Assembly (NCBI RefSeq): GCF_003568865.1
Contig: NZ_CP031115.1
Coordinates: 806,001 to 870,000, forward strand
Direction: 5' to 3'
DNA: 64,000 nt
DNA from: Rubrobacter indicoceani
GTDB taxonomy: Bacteria > Actinomycetota > Rubrobacteria > Rubrobacterales > Rubrobacteraceae
Part shown: positions 1 to 6,100 of the stretch, piece after piece
Numbering within the stretch: the stretch's first letter is position 1
Layout: the number at the start of each line of letters is the position of its first letter
Made by a program: the position numbers and the translations under genes
Notes under the pieces: model-generated
Told to the model about the DNA's origin: nothing
What the model saw: only the letters and a program-made list of their open reading frames with translations
Database searches by the model: none

Positions 1-89
1 TACCGATGTTCGGGGAGGTATCATCGCTCAACGTTTCGGCGGCGGCGGCGGTTCTCCTTTACGAGGCGCGGCGGCAGCGGGGGGGATAG
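1..89 (+). CDS. rlmB: 23S rRNA methyltransferase of SpoU/TrmH family, C-terminal fragment
   Basis: Only the last 28 codons are in the window (reading phase begins at base 3, stop TAG at 87-89). The tail contains SLNVSAAAAVLLYEARRQ, the hallmark motif 3 of SpoU/TrmH knotted SAM-dependent RNA 2'-O-methyltransferases, where the Ser-Leu-Asn-Val-Ser segment helps form the trefoil-knot SAM pocket. In many Gram-positive genomes rlmB sits directly before yacP and the rpmG-secE-nusG group, as here. The family is clear from the motif. The exact member (RlmB rather than another SpoU protein) is inferred from gene order. Confidence 0.8.
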   Translation, partial: PMFGEVSSLNVSAAAAVLLYEARRQRGG

Positions 90-95
90 CCGGAG

Positions 96-608
96 GTGGC
101 CGAACGCTCGTATATGATCTTCGACGGCTACAACGTTATCGGCGGGACGGAGCGTTACCGGACGAACTCCACCGGGAGCCTCGACGATTCGCGGGAGCTT
201 TTTATCTCGGACTGCCTCAAGGCCGCTGGGTGGACCGGGGCCGAGATCTTTATCGTTTTTGATGCGCGGGGTCCGTCGGAGAACCACGAGATACGGGCCG
301 GGGGGGCTGCGAGGATCATATACAGCCCATCCGGCCAGTCGGCCGACGACGTGATTGAACGCCTTCTCGCCCACTTGACGGGCAACAAAACCGTCTACTC
401 CGCCGACTTCGCCCTTCAGCGCACCGCCCTTGCAAGGGGGGCGAAGCGCGCCACGCCGGGCGAGTTTCAGGCGCTGCTGAACGAACTCCCCGCCGTAACA
501 AGGAACCCGAACAAACGAGCGAGAAGCCGGATAGTGGACCGGCTCTCCCGCGAGACCCTTGAGAGCCTGGAGGATGTCCGGCGCCGGGCCGGGGAGCGCG
601 AGGAGTAG
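96..608 (+). CDS. YacP/Rae1-type NYN-domain ribonuclease
   Basis: A 170-residue single-domain protein. It opens with the NYN (PIN-like) nuclease signature FDGYNVIGG (Asp10) and keeps further acidic residues at Asp56 in IVFDARGP, Asp84/Asp85 and Asp104 that would form the metal-binding pocket. The Bacillus homologue Rae1 (YacP) enters the ribosomal A site and cleaves mRNA during translation. The gene follows rlmB by 6 nt and precedes the tRNA and translation gene cluster, the same order as in Firmicutes. The GTG start at 96 has a G-rich stretch about 8 nt upstream; an in-frame ATG at 114 is the alternative but lacks a well-spaced ribosome site and would cut into the first beta strand. The C-terminal 35 residues are basic. 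Confidence 0.85.
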   Translation: MAERSYMIFDGYNVIGGTERYRTNSTGSLDDSRELFISDCLKAAGWTGAEIFIVFDARGPSENHEIRAGGAARIIYSPSGQSADDVIERLLAHLTGNKTVYSADFALQRTALARGAKRATPGEFQALLNELPAVTRNPNKRARSRIVDRLSRETLESLEDVRRRAGEREE

Positions 609-684
609 AGAAGGTACCGGCTCTTCTCTGTGCCTTGCAGGGCCGGCAGGAGACGGACGAGGGTCAGAGCGCAGGAGGCTGAGA

Positions 685-690
685 TATAAT
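685..690 (+). promoter_or_regulatory. TATAAT -10 element before the tRNA cluster
   Basis: A perfect TATAAT lies 14 nt before the first base of tRNA-Thr, a distance fitting a start point a few bases upstream of the mature tRNA. I see no good TTGACA-like box 16-18 nt upstream, so only the -10 is claimed. It probably drives the tRNA-Thr, Tyr, Thr run. Confidence 0.55.
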
Positions 691-703
691 CGCCGCGAGT
701 CGT

Positions 704-775
704 GCCCGGGTAGCTCAGTGGTAGAGCAGCCGCCTTGTAAGCGGCCGGTCGGGGGTTCAAATCCCTTCCCGGGCT
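704..775 (+). tRNA. tRNA-Thr (anticodon TGT)
   Basis: Acceptor stem GCCCGGG (704-710) pairs with CCCGGGC (768-774), discriminator T775. The D arm is TAGCTCAGTGGTAGAGC. The anticodon stem GCCGC/GCGGC encloses loop CTTGTAA, giving anticodon TGT (reads ACA/ACG Thr). The T arm contains GGTTCAAATC. CCA is not encoded. First gene of a tRNA-tuf cluster. Confidence 0.95.
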
Positions 776-868
776 CTTTTACGCCCGGAGTACGGGCGCG
801 TTGAAAACCGTCCGGTGTTTGTTAACATATCCGGCGCGCTCCGTAGCGGGTTACGGGTCGTGAGGTCC

Positions 869-950
869 GGGGGTGTGCCCGAGCGGCCAAAGGGAGCAGA
901 CTGTAAATCTGCCGGCTTCGCCTACGGAGGTTCGAATCCTCCCGCCCCCA
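869..950 (+). tRNA. tRNA-Tyr (anticodon GTA)
   Basis: An 82-nt class II tRNA with a long variable arm. Acceptor GGGGGTG (869-875) pairs with CGCCCCC (943-949, one T-G pair), discriminator A950. The anticodon loop reads CTGTAAA with GTA at 903-905. The variable arm (about 912-926) and the T arm GGTTCGAATC are intact. CCA is not encoded. Confidence 0.95.
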
Positions 951-962
951 TACAACCTGTTT

Positions 963-1034
963 GCCCCTGTAGCTCAGTGGTAGAGCACCTCCATGGTAAG
1001 GAGGGGGTCAGCGGTTCAAGTCCGCTCGGGGGCT
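963..1034 (+). tRNA. tRNA-Thr (anticodon GGT)
   Basis: Acceptor GCCCCTG (963-969) pairs with CGGGGGC (1027-1033, one T-G pair), discriminator T1034. Anticodon stem CCTCC/GGAGG encloses ATGGTAA, giving GGT (reads ACC/ACU Thr). Its position 12 nt after tRNA-Tyr suggests a shared transcript. Confidence 0.95.
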
Positions 1035-1036
1035 CT

Positions 1037-1055
1037 GGGACGGTACAATCGTCCC
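1037..1055 (+). promoter_or_regulatory. Hairpin enclosing a TACAAT box between tRNA-Thr and tRNA-Met
   Basis: GGGACG (1037-1042) and CGTCCC (1050-1055) form a perfect 6-bp stem whose loop is GTACAAT, with TACAAT at 1044-1049 resembling a -10 box 23 nt before tRNA-Met. It may be a processing hairpin between tRNAs, a second promoter, or both. No clear -35 box is visible. Confidence 0.35.
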
Positions 1056-1071
1056 GTGCGGTAACATGCGT

Positions 1072-1145
1072 GGCGGTGTAGCTCAGTTGGTTAGAGCAGC
1101 GGAATCATAATCCGCGTGTCACAGGTTCGAGTCCTGTCACCGCTA
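1072..1145 (+). tRNA. tRNA-Met (anticodon CAT, elongator type)
   Basis: Acceptor GGCGGTG (1072-1078) pairs with CACCGCT (1138-1144, terminal G-T pair), discriminator A1145. Anticodon stem GCGGA/TCCGC encloses ATCATAA, giving CAT. The three G-C pairs of initiator tRNA at the base of the anticodon stem are absent, so it is not tRNA-fMet. A tRNA-Ile with lysidine-modified CAT is possible but less likely. It lies 56 nt before tuf. Confidence 0.9.
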
Positions 1146-1190
1146 CTTACCCTTGTCGGTGATGCCGAAGGTAATAACGAGAAAGGAACG

Positions 1191-1199
1191 ATGAACTAA
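1191..1199 (+). other. Two-codon open frame (ATG AAC TAA) in front of tuf
   Basis: The purine-rich AAAGGA motif at 1182-1187 is about 14-19 nt from the tuf start at 1202 but only 3 nt from an ATG at 1191 that is followed at once by AAC TAA. A ribosome may therefore start on this minimal frame and restart at tuf, or the feature may be chance. The second tuf copy has no such element; it has a normal ribosome site. Confidence 0.25.
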
Positions 1200-1201
1200 C
1201 T

Positions 1202-2404
1202 ATGTCGCGCGGAGTATACGAGAGGAACAAGCCACACCTGAACGTGGGGACGATCGGGCACGTGGACCACGGCAAGACGACGCTTACGGCAGCCATAACG
1301 AAGGTTCTTGCAAAGACCTACCCGAACGACCCGGCAAACCGGGAGATTGCCTTCGATCAGATAGACAACGCCCCCGAGGAGCGTCAGAGGGGCATCACGA
1401 TTGCAACGTCTCACCAGGAGTACGCAACGGAGAACCGCCACTACGCACACGTTGACTGCCCGGGTCACGCCGACTACGTGAAGAACATGATCACCGGAGC
1501 GGCGCAGATGGACGGGGCGATCCTCGTTGTAAGCGCGGCGGACGGCCCGATGCCGCAGACCCGCGAGCACATCCTGCTTGCGCGTCAGGTAGGGGTGCCC
1601 TACATCGTGGTCTACCTCAACAAGGCGGACATGGTGGATGACGAGGAGCTTCTTGAGCTTGTAGAGATGGAAGTGCGCGAGCTGCTCACCGAGTACGAGT
1701 TCCCCGGCGACGACATCCCGGTAATAACCGGCTCTGCTCTAAAGGCGCTAGACGGCGACGAGTCGGAGATCGGCGAGGCGTCGATAGTGGCGCTTATGGA
1801 AGCGGTAGACGAGTATGTACCGGAGCCCGAGCGGGAGACCGACAAGGACTTCCTGCTTGCAGTAGAGGACGTCTTCACGATCCAGGGCCGTGGCACGGTT
1901 GCAACGGGTCGGATAGAGACCGGGAAGCTCAAGGTCGGCGACGAAGTAGAGATGGTCGGCATCAGGAACACCACGAAGACCACGGTCACGGGTGTAGAGA
2001 TGTTCAACAAGTCGATGGACTCTGCTCAGGCCGGGGACAACATAGGGGCACTGCTAAGAGGGACAAAGCGCGACGACATAGAGCGCGGGCAGGTTTTGGC
2101 AAAGCCGGGGAGCATAACGCCGCACACGAAGTTCAAGGCCGAGGTGTACGTGCTCAGTAAAGAAGAGGGTGGCAGGCACACGCCGTTCTTTTCCAACTAC
2201 CGGCCGCAGTTCTACTTCAGGACAACGGACGTGACGGGGGAGATCCGCCTGGAAGAAGGCGTGGAGATGGTCATGCCGGGTGACAACACGATCATGAACG
2301 TGGAGCTCATAAACCCGATAGCGATGGATGGTGGGCTTAACTTCGCCATACGCGAGGGTGGGCGGACCGTTGGTGCTGGCGTCGTTACCGAGATCGTAGA
2401 GTAG
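1202..2404 (+). CDS. tuf: Elongation factor Tu (copy 1)
   Basis: A 400-residue EF-Tu that carries aminoacyl-tRNA to the ribosome in a GTP-dependent way. G motifs are clear: GHVDHGKTT (P loop), RGITI in switch I, DCPGHADY (G3), NKAD (G4) and GSAL (G5), followed by beta-barrel domains 2 and 3 ending in [10 protein letters not shown]. The gene stands alone after tRNA-Met, in the position of tufB in E. coli, and is followed by rpmG. Its protein is identical to that of the copy at 16739-17941, and the DNA agrees from codon 3 almost to the stop, which points to recent gene conversion. The ribosome site is oddly placed (see the two-codon frame at 1191). Confidence 0.98.
   Translation: MSRGVYERNKPHLNVGTIGHVDHGKTTLTAAITKVLAKTYPNDPANREIAFDQIDNAPEERQRGITIATSHQEYATENRHYAHVDCPGHADYVKNMITGAAQMDGAILVVSAADGPMPQTREHILLARQVGVPYIVVYLNKADMVDDEELLELVEMEVRELLTEYEFPGDDIPVITGSALKALDGDESEIGEASIVALMEAVDEYVPEPERETDKDFLLAVEDVFTIQGRGTVATGRIETGKLKVGDEVEMVGIRNTTKTTVTGVEMFNKSMDSAQAGDNIGALLRGTKRDDIERGQVLAKPGSITPHTKFKAEVYVLSKEEGGRHTPFFSNYRPQFYFRTTDVTGEIRLEEGVEMVMPGDNTIMNVELINPIAMDGGLNFAIREGGRTVGAGVVTEIVE
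1208..2397 (+). repeat. tuf long direct repeat, copy A
   Basis: A stretch of about 1,190 bp that matches 16745-17934 base for base wherever I compared them. Differences appear only in codon 2 (TCG against AGT), the last two codons and the stop (GTA GAG TAG against GTG GAA TAA). The flanks are unrelated. Confidence 0.9.
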
Positions 2405-2417
2405 TTTAACCGGGGTT

Positions 2418-2443
2418 CGGGCGCGGGGTCTTCTCCGCGCCCG
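2418..2443 (+). terminator. GC-rich hairpin after tuf
   Basis: CGGGCGCGG (2418-2426) pairs with CCGCGCCCG (2435-2443), a 9-bp stem 13 nt after the tuf stop. No U-run follows, so it may be a weak terminator, a processing site or an mRNA-stabilising end between tuf and rpmG. Confidence 0.4.
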
Positions 2444-2476
2444 GAGTCCCATTTAGCTGTATGTGGAGGATAGGCC

Positions 2477-2626
2477 GTGAGGCAACTGGTAACTCTGGCT
2501 TGCGAGGAATGCAAGCGCAGGAACTACAATACGCGCAAGAACCGTCGGAACACGCCGGATCGGGTGCAGCTCAAGAAGTTCTGTCCGTGGTGCCGGGAGC
2601 ACACGTCGCACCGCGAGACGCGGTAG
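2477..2626 (+). CDS. rpmG: 50S ribosomal protein L33 (zinc-binding form)
   Basis: A 49-residue protein from a GTG start at 2477, 6 nt after GGAGGA. It reads [20 protein letters not shown] and keeps two CxxC pairs (Cys9/Cys12 and Cys36/Cys39), so it is the zinc-ribbon (C+) form of L33 in the large subunit near the E site. It is placed just before tRNA-Trp, secE and nusG, the standard Gram-positive order. Confidence 0.95.
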   Translation: MRQLVTLACEECKRRNYNTRKNRRNTPDRVQLKKFCPWCREHTSHRETR

Positions 2627-2648
2627 ACTAGGCGGGCGGCGTTTGCAA

Positions 2649-2721
2649 AGGGCAGTAGCTCAGCTGGAAGAGCAGCGGTCTCCAAAACCGCAGGTCGTGG
2701 GTTCGAGTCCCTCCTGCCCTG
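2649..2721 (+). tRNA. tRNA-Trp (anticodon CCA)
   Basis: Acceptor AGGGCAG (2649-2655) pairs with CTGCCCT (2714-2720), discriminator G2721, the usual bacterial Trp identity base. Anticodon stem GCGGT/ACCGC encloses loop CTCCAAA, giving CCA. It is embedded between rpmG and secE, as in many actinobacteria. Confidence 0.96.
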
Positions 2722-2754
2722 CTCCATACAGAGGTAAGCCAGGCGAGGAAGAAA

Positions 2755-2997
2755 TTGGCTAAGAAACAGAGCGCTCAGGCGGAAGCGTCGAAGTCCGGGG
2801 CGAAGCCGCAGAAGAAGGGCGGTCCGGTGAAGTTCGTAAAGGACGTCCGGAACGAGCTTCGGAAGGTCAGCTGGCCGGACAGGTCGCAGTTGCGACAGAG
2901 CACGGCCATCGTGATAATCGTGGTGATCGCGCTGATGTTGTACGTGGCCGCGTGGGACTTTGTGTTCCGCAACGTAGCGAACTTTATATTCGGTTAG
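2755..2997 (+). CDS. secE: Preprotein translocase subunit SecE
   Basis: An 80-residue single-span SecE. A Lys/Ala-rich cytoplasmic tail (1-25) leads to the conserved amphipathic segment FVKDVRNELRKVSWPDR and one membrane helix (about 49-70), matching the short SecE of Gram-positives. It clamps SecY in the SecYEG channel. The TTG start at 2755 follows AGGAAG about 5 nt upstream. The secE-nusG order is near universal. Confidence 0.95.
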   Translation: MAKKQSAQAEASKSGAKPQKKGGPVKFVKDVRNELRKVSWPDRSQLRQSTAIVIIVVIALMLYVAAWDFVFRNVANFIFG

Positions 2998-3040
2998 CCC
3001 GAATAAACCGAAATACGGCAGTTCAGGAGAGATTCAAGTC

Positions 3041-3586
3041 GTGAAGAAGTGGTACGTCGTAAACACATACTCCGGACACGAGAACAAGGTCAGGACGACG
3101 ATGCAGCGTCGCATCGAGACGCTCGGGCTCGGCCGCCTGTTCGGGGAGATCAAGATCCCGACCGAGCAGGTCATCGAGATCAAGAACGGCAAAAAGGAAC
3201 CGAAGACGCAGCGTCAGTTTCCCGGTTACATCCTTGTGAACGCCGACATGAACGACGAGAACGCCTGGCATCTCATTCGCCAGACGCAGGGCGTTACCCA
3301 GATAGTCGGCTCCGGCGAGAAGCCGACGCCGCTCTCCCGGGGCGAGGTCAAGAAGCTTCTGAGCGACGGGGTGGAGCCCGAGACCGAGGACGCCCGCGAG
3401 AAGGTCAAGACCACCGTTGACTACGACATCGGGGAGACGGTCAGGGTTATCGGGGGGCCGCTTTCGGACTTCACGGGTTCGATCTCGGACATCAACCTCG
3501 ATCAGTCGAGGGTGAAGGTTCTGGTTTCGATCTTCGGTCGGGAGACCCCGGTCGAGCTTTCGTTCGGCCAGGTCGCGAAGCTCTAG
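3041..3586 (+). CDS. nusG: Transcription termination/antitermination protein NusG
   Basis: A 181-residue protein. The NGN domain starts [16 protein letters not shown] and contains the FPGYILV motif that contacts the RNA polymerase clamp; the KOW domain (about 130-181) has [15 protein letters not shown] and ends in [11 protein letters not shown]. It couples polymerase to the leading ribosome or Rho. The GTG start at 3041 has AGGAGA about 10 nt upstream. The length is normal, without the long N-terminal extension seen in Streptomyces and mycobacteria. Confidence 0.97.
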   Translation: MKKWYVVNTYSGHENKVRTTMQRRIETLGLGRLFGEIKIPTEQVIEIKNGKKEPKTQRQFPGYILVNADMNDENAWHLIRQTQGVTQIVGSGEKPTPLSRGEVKKLLSDGVEPETEDAREKVKTTVDYDIGETVRVIGGPLSDFTGSISDINLDQSRVKVLVSIFGRETPVELSFGQVAKL

Positions 3587-3626
3587 TTTAAAGTCAAGCA
3601 AAGAAAAGTTCCAAGAGAGGTTTTTC

Positions 3627-4061
3627 ATGGGTAGAGGACGCGGCAGGCGCGTTGCACGTAAGTTGAAGTTGCAGATCACGGGCGGTCAGGCCAACCCCGC
3701 TCCGCCGGTCGGGCCGGCCCTAGGTCAGGCGCAGGTGAACATCGGGGAGTTCGTCAAGCAGTTCAACGACGCGACCCGGGAGCAGATGGGACAGCTCGTC
3801 CCGGTCGAGATCACGGTCTTTGAAGACCGCTCGTTCACGTTTGTCACGAAAACGCCGCCCGCCTCGTTTCTGCTGAAGCAGGCCGCCGGGGTTCCGAAGG
3901 GTTCCGGCACGCCGAACACGAGCAAGGTCGCGACGGTGAGTCAGGCCCAGGTTGAAGAGATAGCAAGAACAAAGATGCCGGACCTCAACGCCGCCGACGA
4001 AGCCGGAGCGGTCAAGATCGTTGCTGGAACGGCCCGAAGCATGGGGATTACGGTTCAATAA
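3627..4061 (+). CDS. rplK: 50S ribosomal protein L11
   Basis: A 144-residue L11 with the proline-rich N-terminal signature [18 protein letters not shown] and the C-terminal RNA-binding domain with GTARSMGI. It binds the GTPase-associated centre of 23S rRNA and is needed for the RelA response. The first nine residues (MGRGRGRRV) are a small basic extension. It overlaps rplA by one base (TAATG). Confidence 0.97.
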   Translation: MGRGRGRRVARKLKLQITGGQANPAPPVGPALGQAQVNIGEFVKQFNDATREQMGQLVPVEITVFEDRSFTFVTKTPPASFLLKQAAGVPKGSGTPNTSKVATVSQAQVEEIARTKMPDLNAADEAGAVKIVAGTARSMGITVQ

Positions 4062-4750
4062 TGGGCAAAAGACTACTGGAACAGAAACAGCGCATAGACA
4101 GCGAGAGGCTCTACCCGCCGCGCGAGGCGATAGAGCTCCTGAAGGCGCTCGACGGGGCGAAGTTCGACGAGAGCTTCGAGGTCCACATGCACCTCAACGT
4201 TGACCCGCGCAAGGCTGACCAGCTTGTCCGCGGAACGATGATGCTCCCGAACGGCACGGGCAAGTCCCAGCGCGTCGCGGTGTTCGCGGTCGGCGAGAAG
4301 GCCGTCGAGGCCGAGAACGCCGGGGCCGACGTCGTCGGTTCGGACGACCTTGCGGCGAGGGTTCAGAACGACAATTTCATGGACTTCGACGTTGCGGTCG
4401 CGACACCGGACCAGATGGCAACGGTCGGGCGTCTCGGGCAGATTCTCGGGCCGCGCGGCCTGATGCCGAACCCGAAGAGCGGCACGGTGACGATGGACGT
4501 GGCGAAGGCCGTCGAGGAGATCAAGCGCGGCAAGATCGAATACCGCGTCGACCGGTACGGGATCATCCACGGCATCATCGGCAAAAAATCGTTTGATGCC
4601 GACAGCCTCGTTCAGAACTACTTCTCCCTGCGCGACGAGCTCGTAAGGGCGCGTCCGTCGGCGGTCAAGGGACGCTACGTCAAGTCCATCACCGTAACGA
4701 CGACGATGGGACCGGCGATAAAGGTTGACCCCTCGGTCGAGAGGGAGTAG
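4061..4750 (+). CDS. rplA: 50S ribosomal protein L1
   Basis: A 229-residue L1 with the conserved motifs [30 protein letters not shown] and [10 protein letters not shown]. It forms the L1 stalk that controls E-site tRNA release and can repress its own rplK-rplA mRNA. Its ATG shares a base with the rplK stop, so the two are translationally coupled. C-terminal residues [16 protein letters not shown] are typical. Confidence 0.97.
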   Translation: MGKRLLEQKQRIDSERLYPPREAIELLKALDGAKFDESFEVHMHLNVDPRKADQLVRGTMMLPNGTGKSQRVAVFAVGEKAVEAENAGADVVGSDDLAARVQNDNFMDFDVAVATPDQMATVGRLGQILGPRGLMPNPKSGTVTMDVAKAVEEIKRGKIEYRVDRYGIIHGIIGKKSFDADSLVQNYFSLRDELVRARPSAVKGRYVKSITVTTTMGPAIKVDPSVERE

Positions 4751-4964
4751 TATCTCCCGGCCCGCGCAGGCGGGCTTGGCTGAAAAACTTACGGGCCAGA
4801 GACAACCGGGACAAGAGTTTAATGGCGGCAATCGCCAGCCCCCGGTCGAGGTCGTAGAAGCACTACCGGAGCGATCAGAGGAACTTACCCTGAACCCGGA
4901 CGCCTTCTGCGGCGTTCGGGGTTTTCTGCTGTCGGTACGAATATCCATGGAGAGGAGGTTGAGA
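4751..4964 (+). ncRNA. Ribosomal protein L10 leader
   Basis: The 214-nt untranslated gap before rplJ matches the position and build of the known L10 leader, in which the L10-L7/L12 complex binds a kink-turn RNA and represses its own operon. The leader holds several pairing segments and ends in a strong terminator-like hairpin with a T-rich tail at 4895-4925, followed by the rplJ ribosome site. The assignment rests on context and the terminal hairpin; I have not folded the full RNA. Confidence 0.7.
4895..4925 (+). terminator. Attenuator hairpin in the L10 leader
   Basis: CCCGGACGCC (4895-4904) pairs with GGCGTTCGGG (4911-4920) through 10 pairs including one G-T, with a 6-nt loop, then GTTTTCT. 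It lies 40 nt before the rplJ start and would stop transcription ahead of rplJ-rplL when L10 is in excess. Confidence 0.75.
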
Positions 4965-5486
4965 ATGAACAGAGAAGAGAAAGCTCAGGTGATAGACCGC
5001 ATCGCCGGGAAGCTCCAGTCGGGTTCCGCCGTCCTCGTGGATTATCAGGGGATGAACGTGGCCCAGTCCACCGATCTCCGTCGCAGGAGCCGCGAGTCGG
5101 GCGTTGAGTTTATCGTTGCAAAGAACACGCTGACGCGTATGGCCGCCGAGAAGGCCGGGGTAAACGGGCTGAACGATTACCTTGTCGGGCCGACGGCCAT
5201 CGCCTTCAGCGAAGACCCGGTCGCCAGCGCAAAGCTGATGGCGGAGTTCGCGGGTCTCGTCGAGAGCTTCGACCTGAAGGCCGGGCTCTTGGACGGCGGA
5301 ACGATACTCGGTGAAGCCGATGTCGTTGCGCTGAGCAAGCTCCCGAGCCGCGAACAGCTTATCGCCCAGATTGTCGGCGGTATAGGCTCGCCGCTCACAA
5401 GCTTCGTTACGGTCCTGAACAACACTATTCAAGGTCTCGTCGTTGCACTCGGGCAGATCGCCGAACAGAAAGACCAGCAGCAGTAA
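4965..5486 (+). CDS. rplJ: 50S ribosomal protein L10
   Basis: A 173-residue L10. The frame is open far upstream, but the start chosen is ATG 4965 because AGGAGG lies 6 nt before it and the protein then opens [16 protein letters not shown] as in the family. It has [11 protein letters not shown] and the RNA-binding stretch [18 protein letters not shown]. The C-terminal helix carries the L7/L12 dimers. Expected to be under autogenous control through the leader upstream. Confidence 0.96.
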   Translation: MNREEKAQVIDRIAGKLQSGSAVLVDYQGMNVAQSTDLRRRSRESGVEFIVAKNTLTRMAAEKAGVNGLNDYLVGPTAIAFSEDPVASAKLMAEFAGLVESFDLKAGLLDGGTILGEADVVALSKLPSREQLIAQIVGGIGSPLTSFVTVLNNTIQGLVVALGQIAEQKDQQQ

Positions 5487-5529
5487 CCAGCGTCATAAAG
5501 TAACGCAACAACGTATCAAGGAGAAGGAA

Positions 5530-5904
5530 ATGGCTGTAACCAAAGAAGAGATGATGGAGTCGATCGAGAACATGACCGTTCTCGAGCTTTCGGAGCTGGT
5601 GAAGGCCCTTGAGGAGCGCTTCGGCGTCTCAGCGACCGCCGTTGCGGCCGCGCCGGCCGCCGGTGGTGGCGAGGCGGCGGTCGAGGAAGAGCAGACCGAG
5701 TTCGACGTGGTGCTTACCGGCGCCGGGGCAAAGAAGATCCAGGTCATCAAAGAGGTCCGTGCGGCGACCGGTCTCGGTCTCAAGGAAGCGAAGGCTCTTG
5801 TGGACGAGGCTCCCAACCCGGTCAAGGAGGGTCTGGACAAGGACGAGGCCGAGGCTCTCAAGGCCAAGCTCGAAGAGGCCGGTGCGAGCGTCGAGCTCAA
5901 GTAG
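5530..5904 (+). CDS. rplL: 50S ribosomal protein L7/L12
   Basis: A 124-residue stalk protein: N-terminal dimerisation domain ([21 protein letters not shown]), an Ala/Gly-rich hinge (about 40-52), and a C-terminal factor-binding domain with [20 protein letters not shown]. It recruits EF-Tu and EF-G. AAGGAGAAGGA precedes the ATG at 5530; the upstream open frame is not the true start. Confidence 0.97.
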   Translation: MAVTKEEMMESIENMTVLELSELVKALEERFGVSATAVAAAPAAGGGEAAVEEEQTEFDVVLTGAGAKKIQVIKEVRAATGLGLKEAKALVDEAPNPVKEGLDKDEAEALKAKLEEAGASVELK

Positions 5905-5955
5905 CTTCACCAACAGCGGGTGTAGCTAGCGTAAAGTGGCTGTGCTACACTTCCG

Positions 5956-5996
5956 GGCGTCGGTCGGGGATCAATCCGGTCGGCGCCTGAATTTTT
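5956..5996 (+). terminator. Hairpin with T-run between rplL and rpoB
   Basis: GGCGTCGGTCGG (5956-5967) can pair with CCGGTCGGCGCC (5976-5987) through a mostly GC stem with several G-T pairs, and ATTTTT follows at 5991-5996. In other bacteria a partial attenuator at this spot cuts the flow of transcripts from rplJL into rpoBC. Confidence 0.65.
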
Positions 5997-6017
5997 CATA
6001 CGCATCCTACCTGCAGG

Positions 6018-6046
6018 TTGACGACCCGTGCATTAGCCTGTAAGAT
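6018..6046 (+). promoter_or_regulatory. Promoter for rpoBC
   Basis: TTGACG (6018-6023) and TAAGAT (6041-6046) are separated by exactly 17 nt, an excellent sigma-70/SigA-type promoter. It starts transcription about 48 nt before the rpoB start, downstream of the attenuator, giving rpoBC its own promoter. Confidence 0.8.
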
Positions 6047-6100
6047 ATTGGACTGCGTGATTATCCGTTCTTCAACTAATCTCTTTGGAGGAGAACTAAT

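Noticed and set aside
1037-1055. Terminator between tRNA-Thr and tRNA-Met
   Set aside because: The stem is only 6 bp and lacks a T-run; kept as a possible regulatory/processing hairpin instead.
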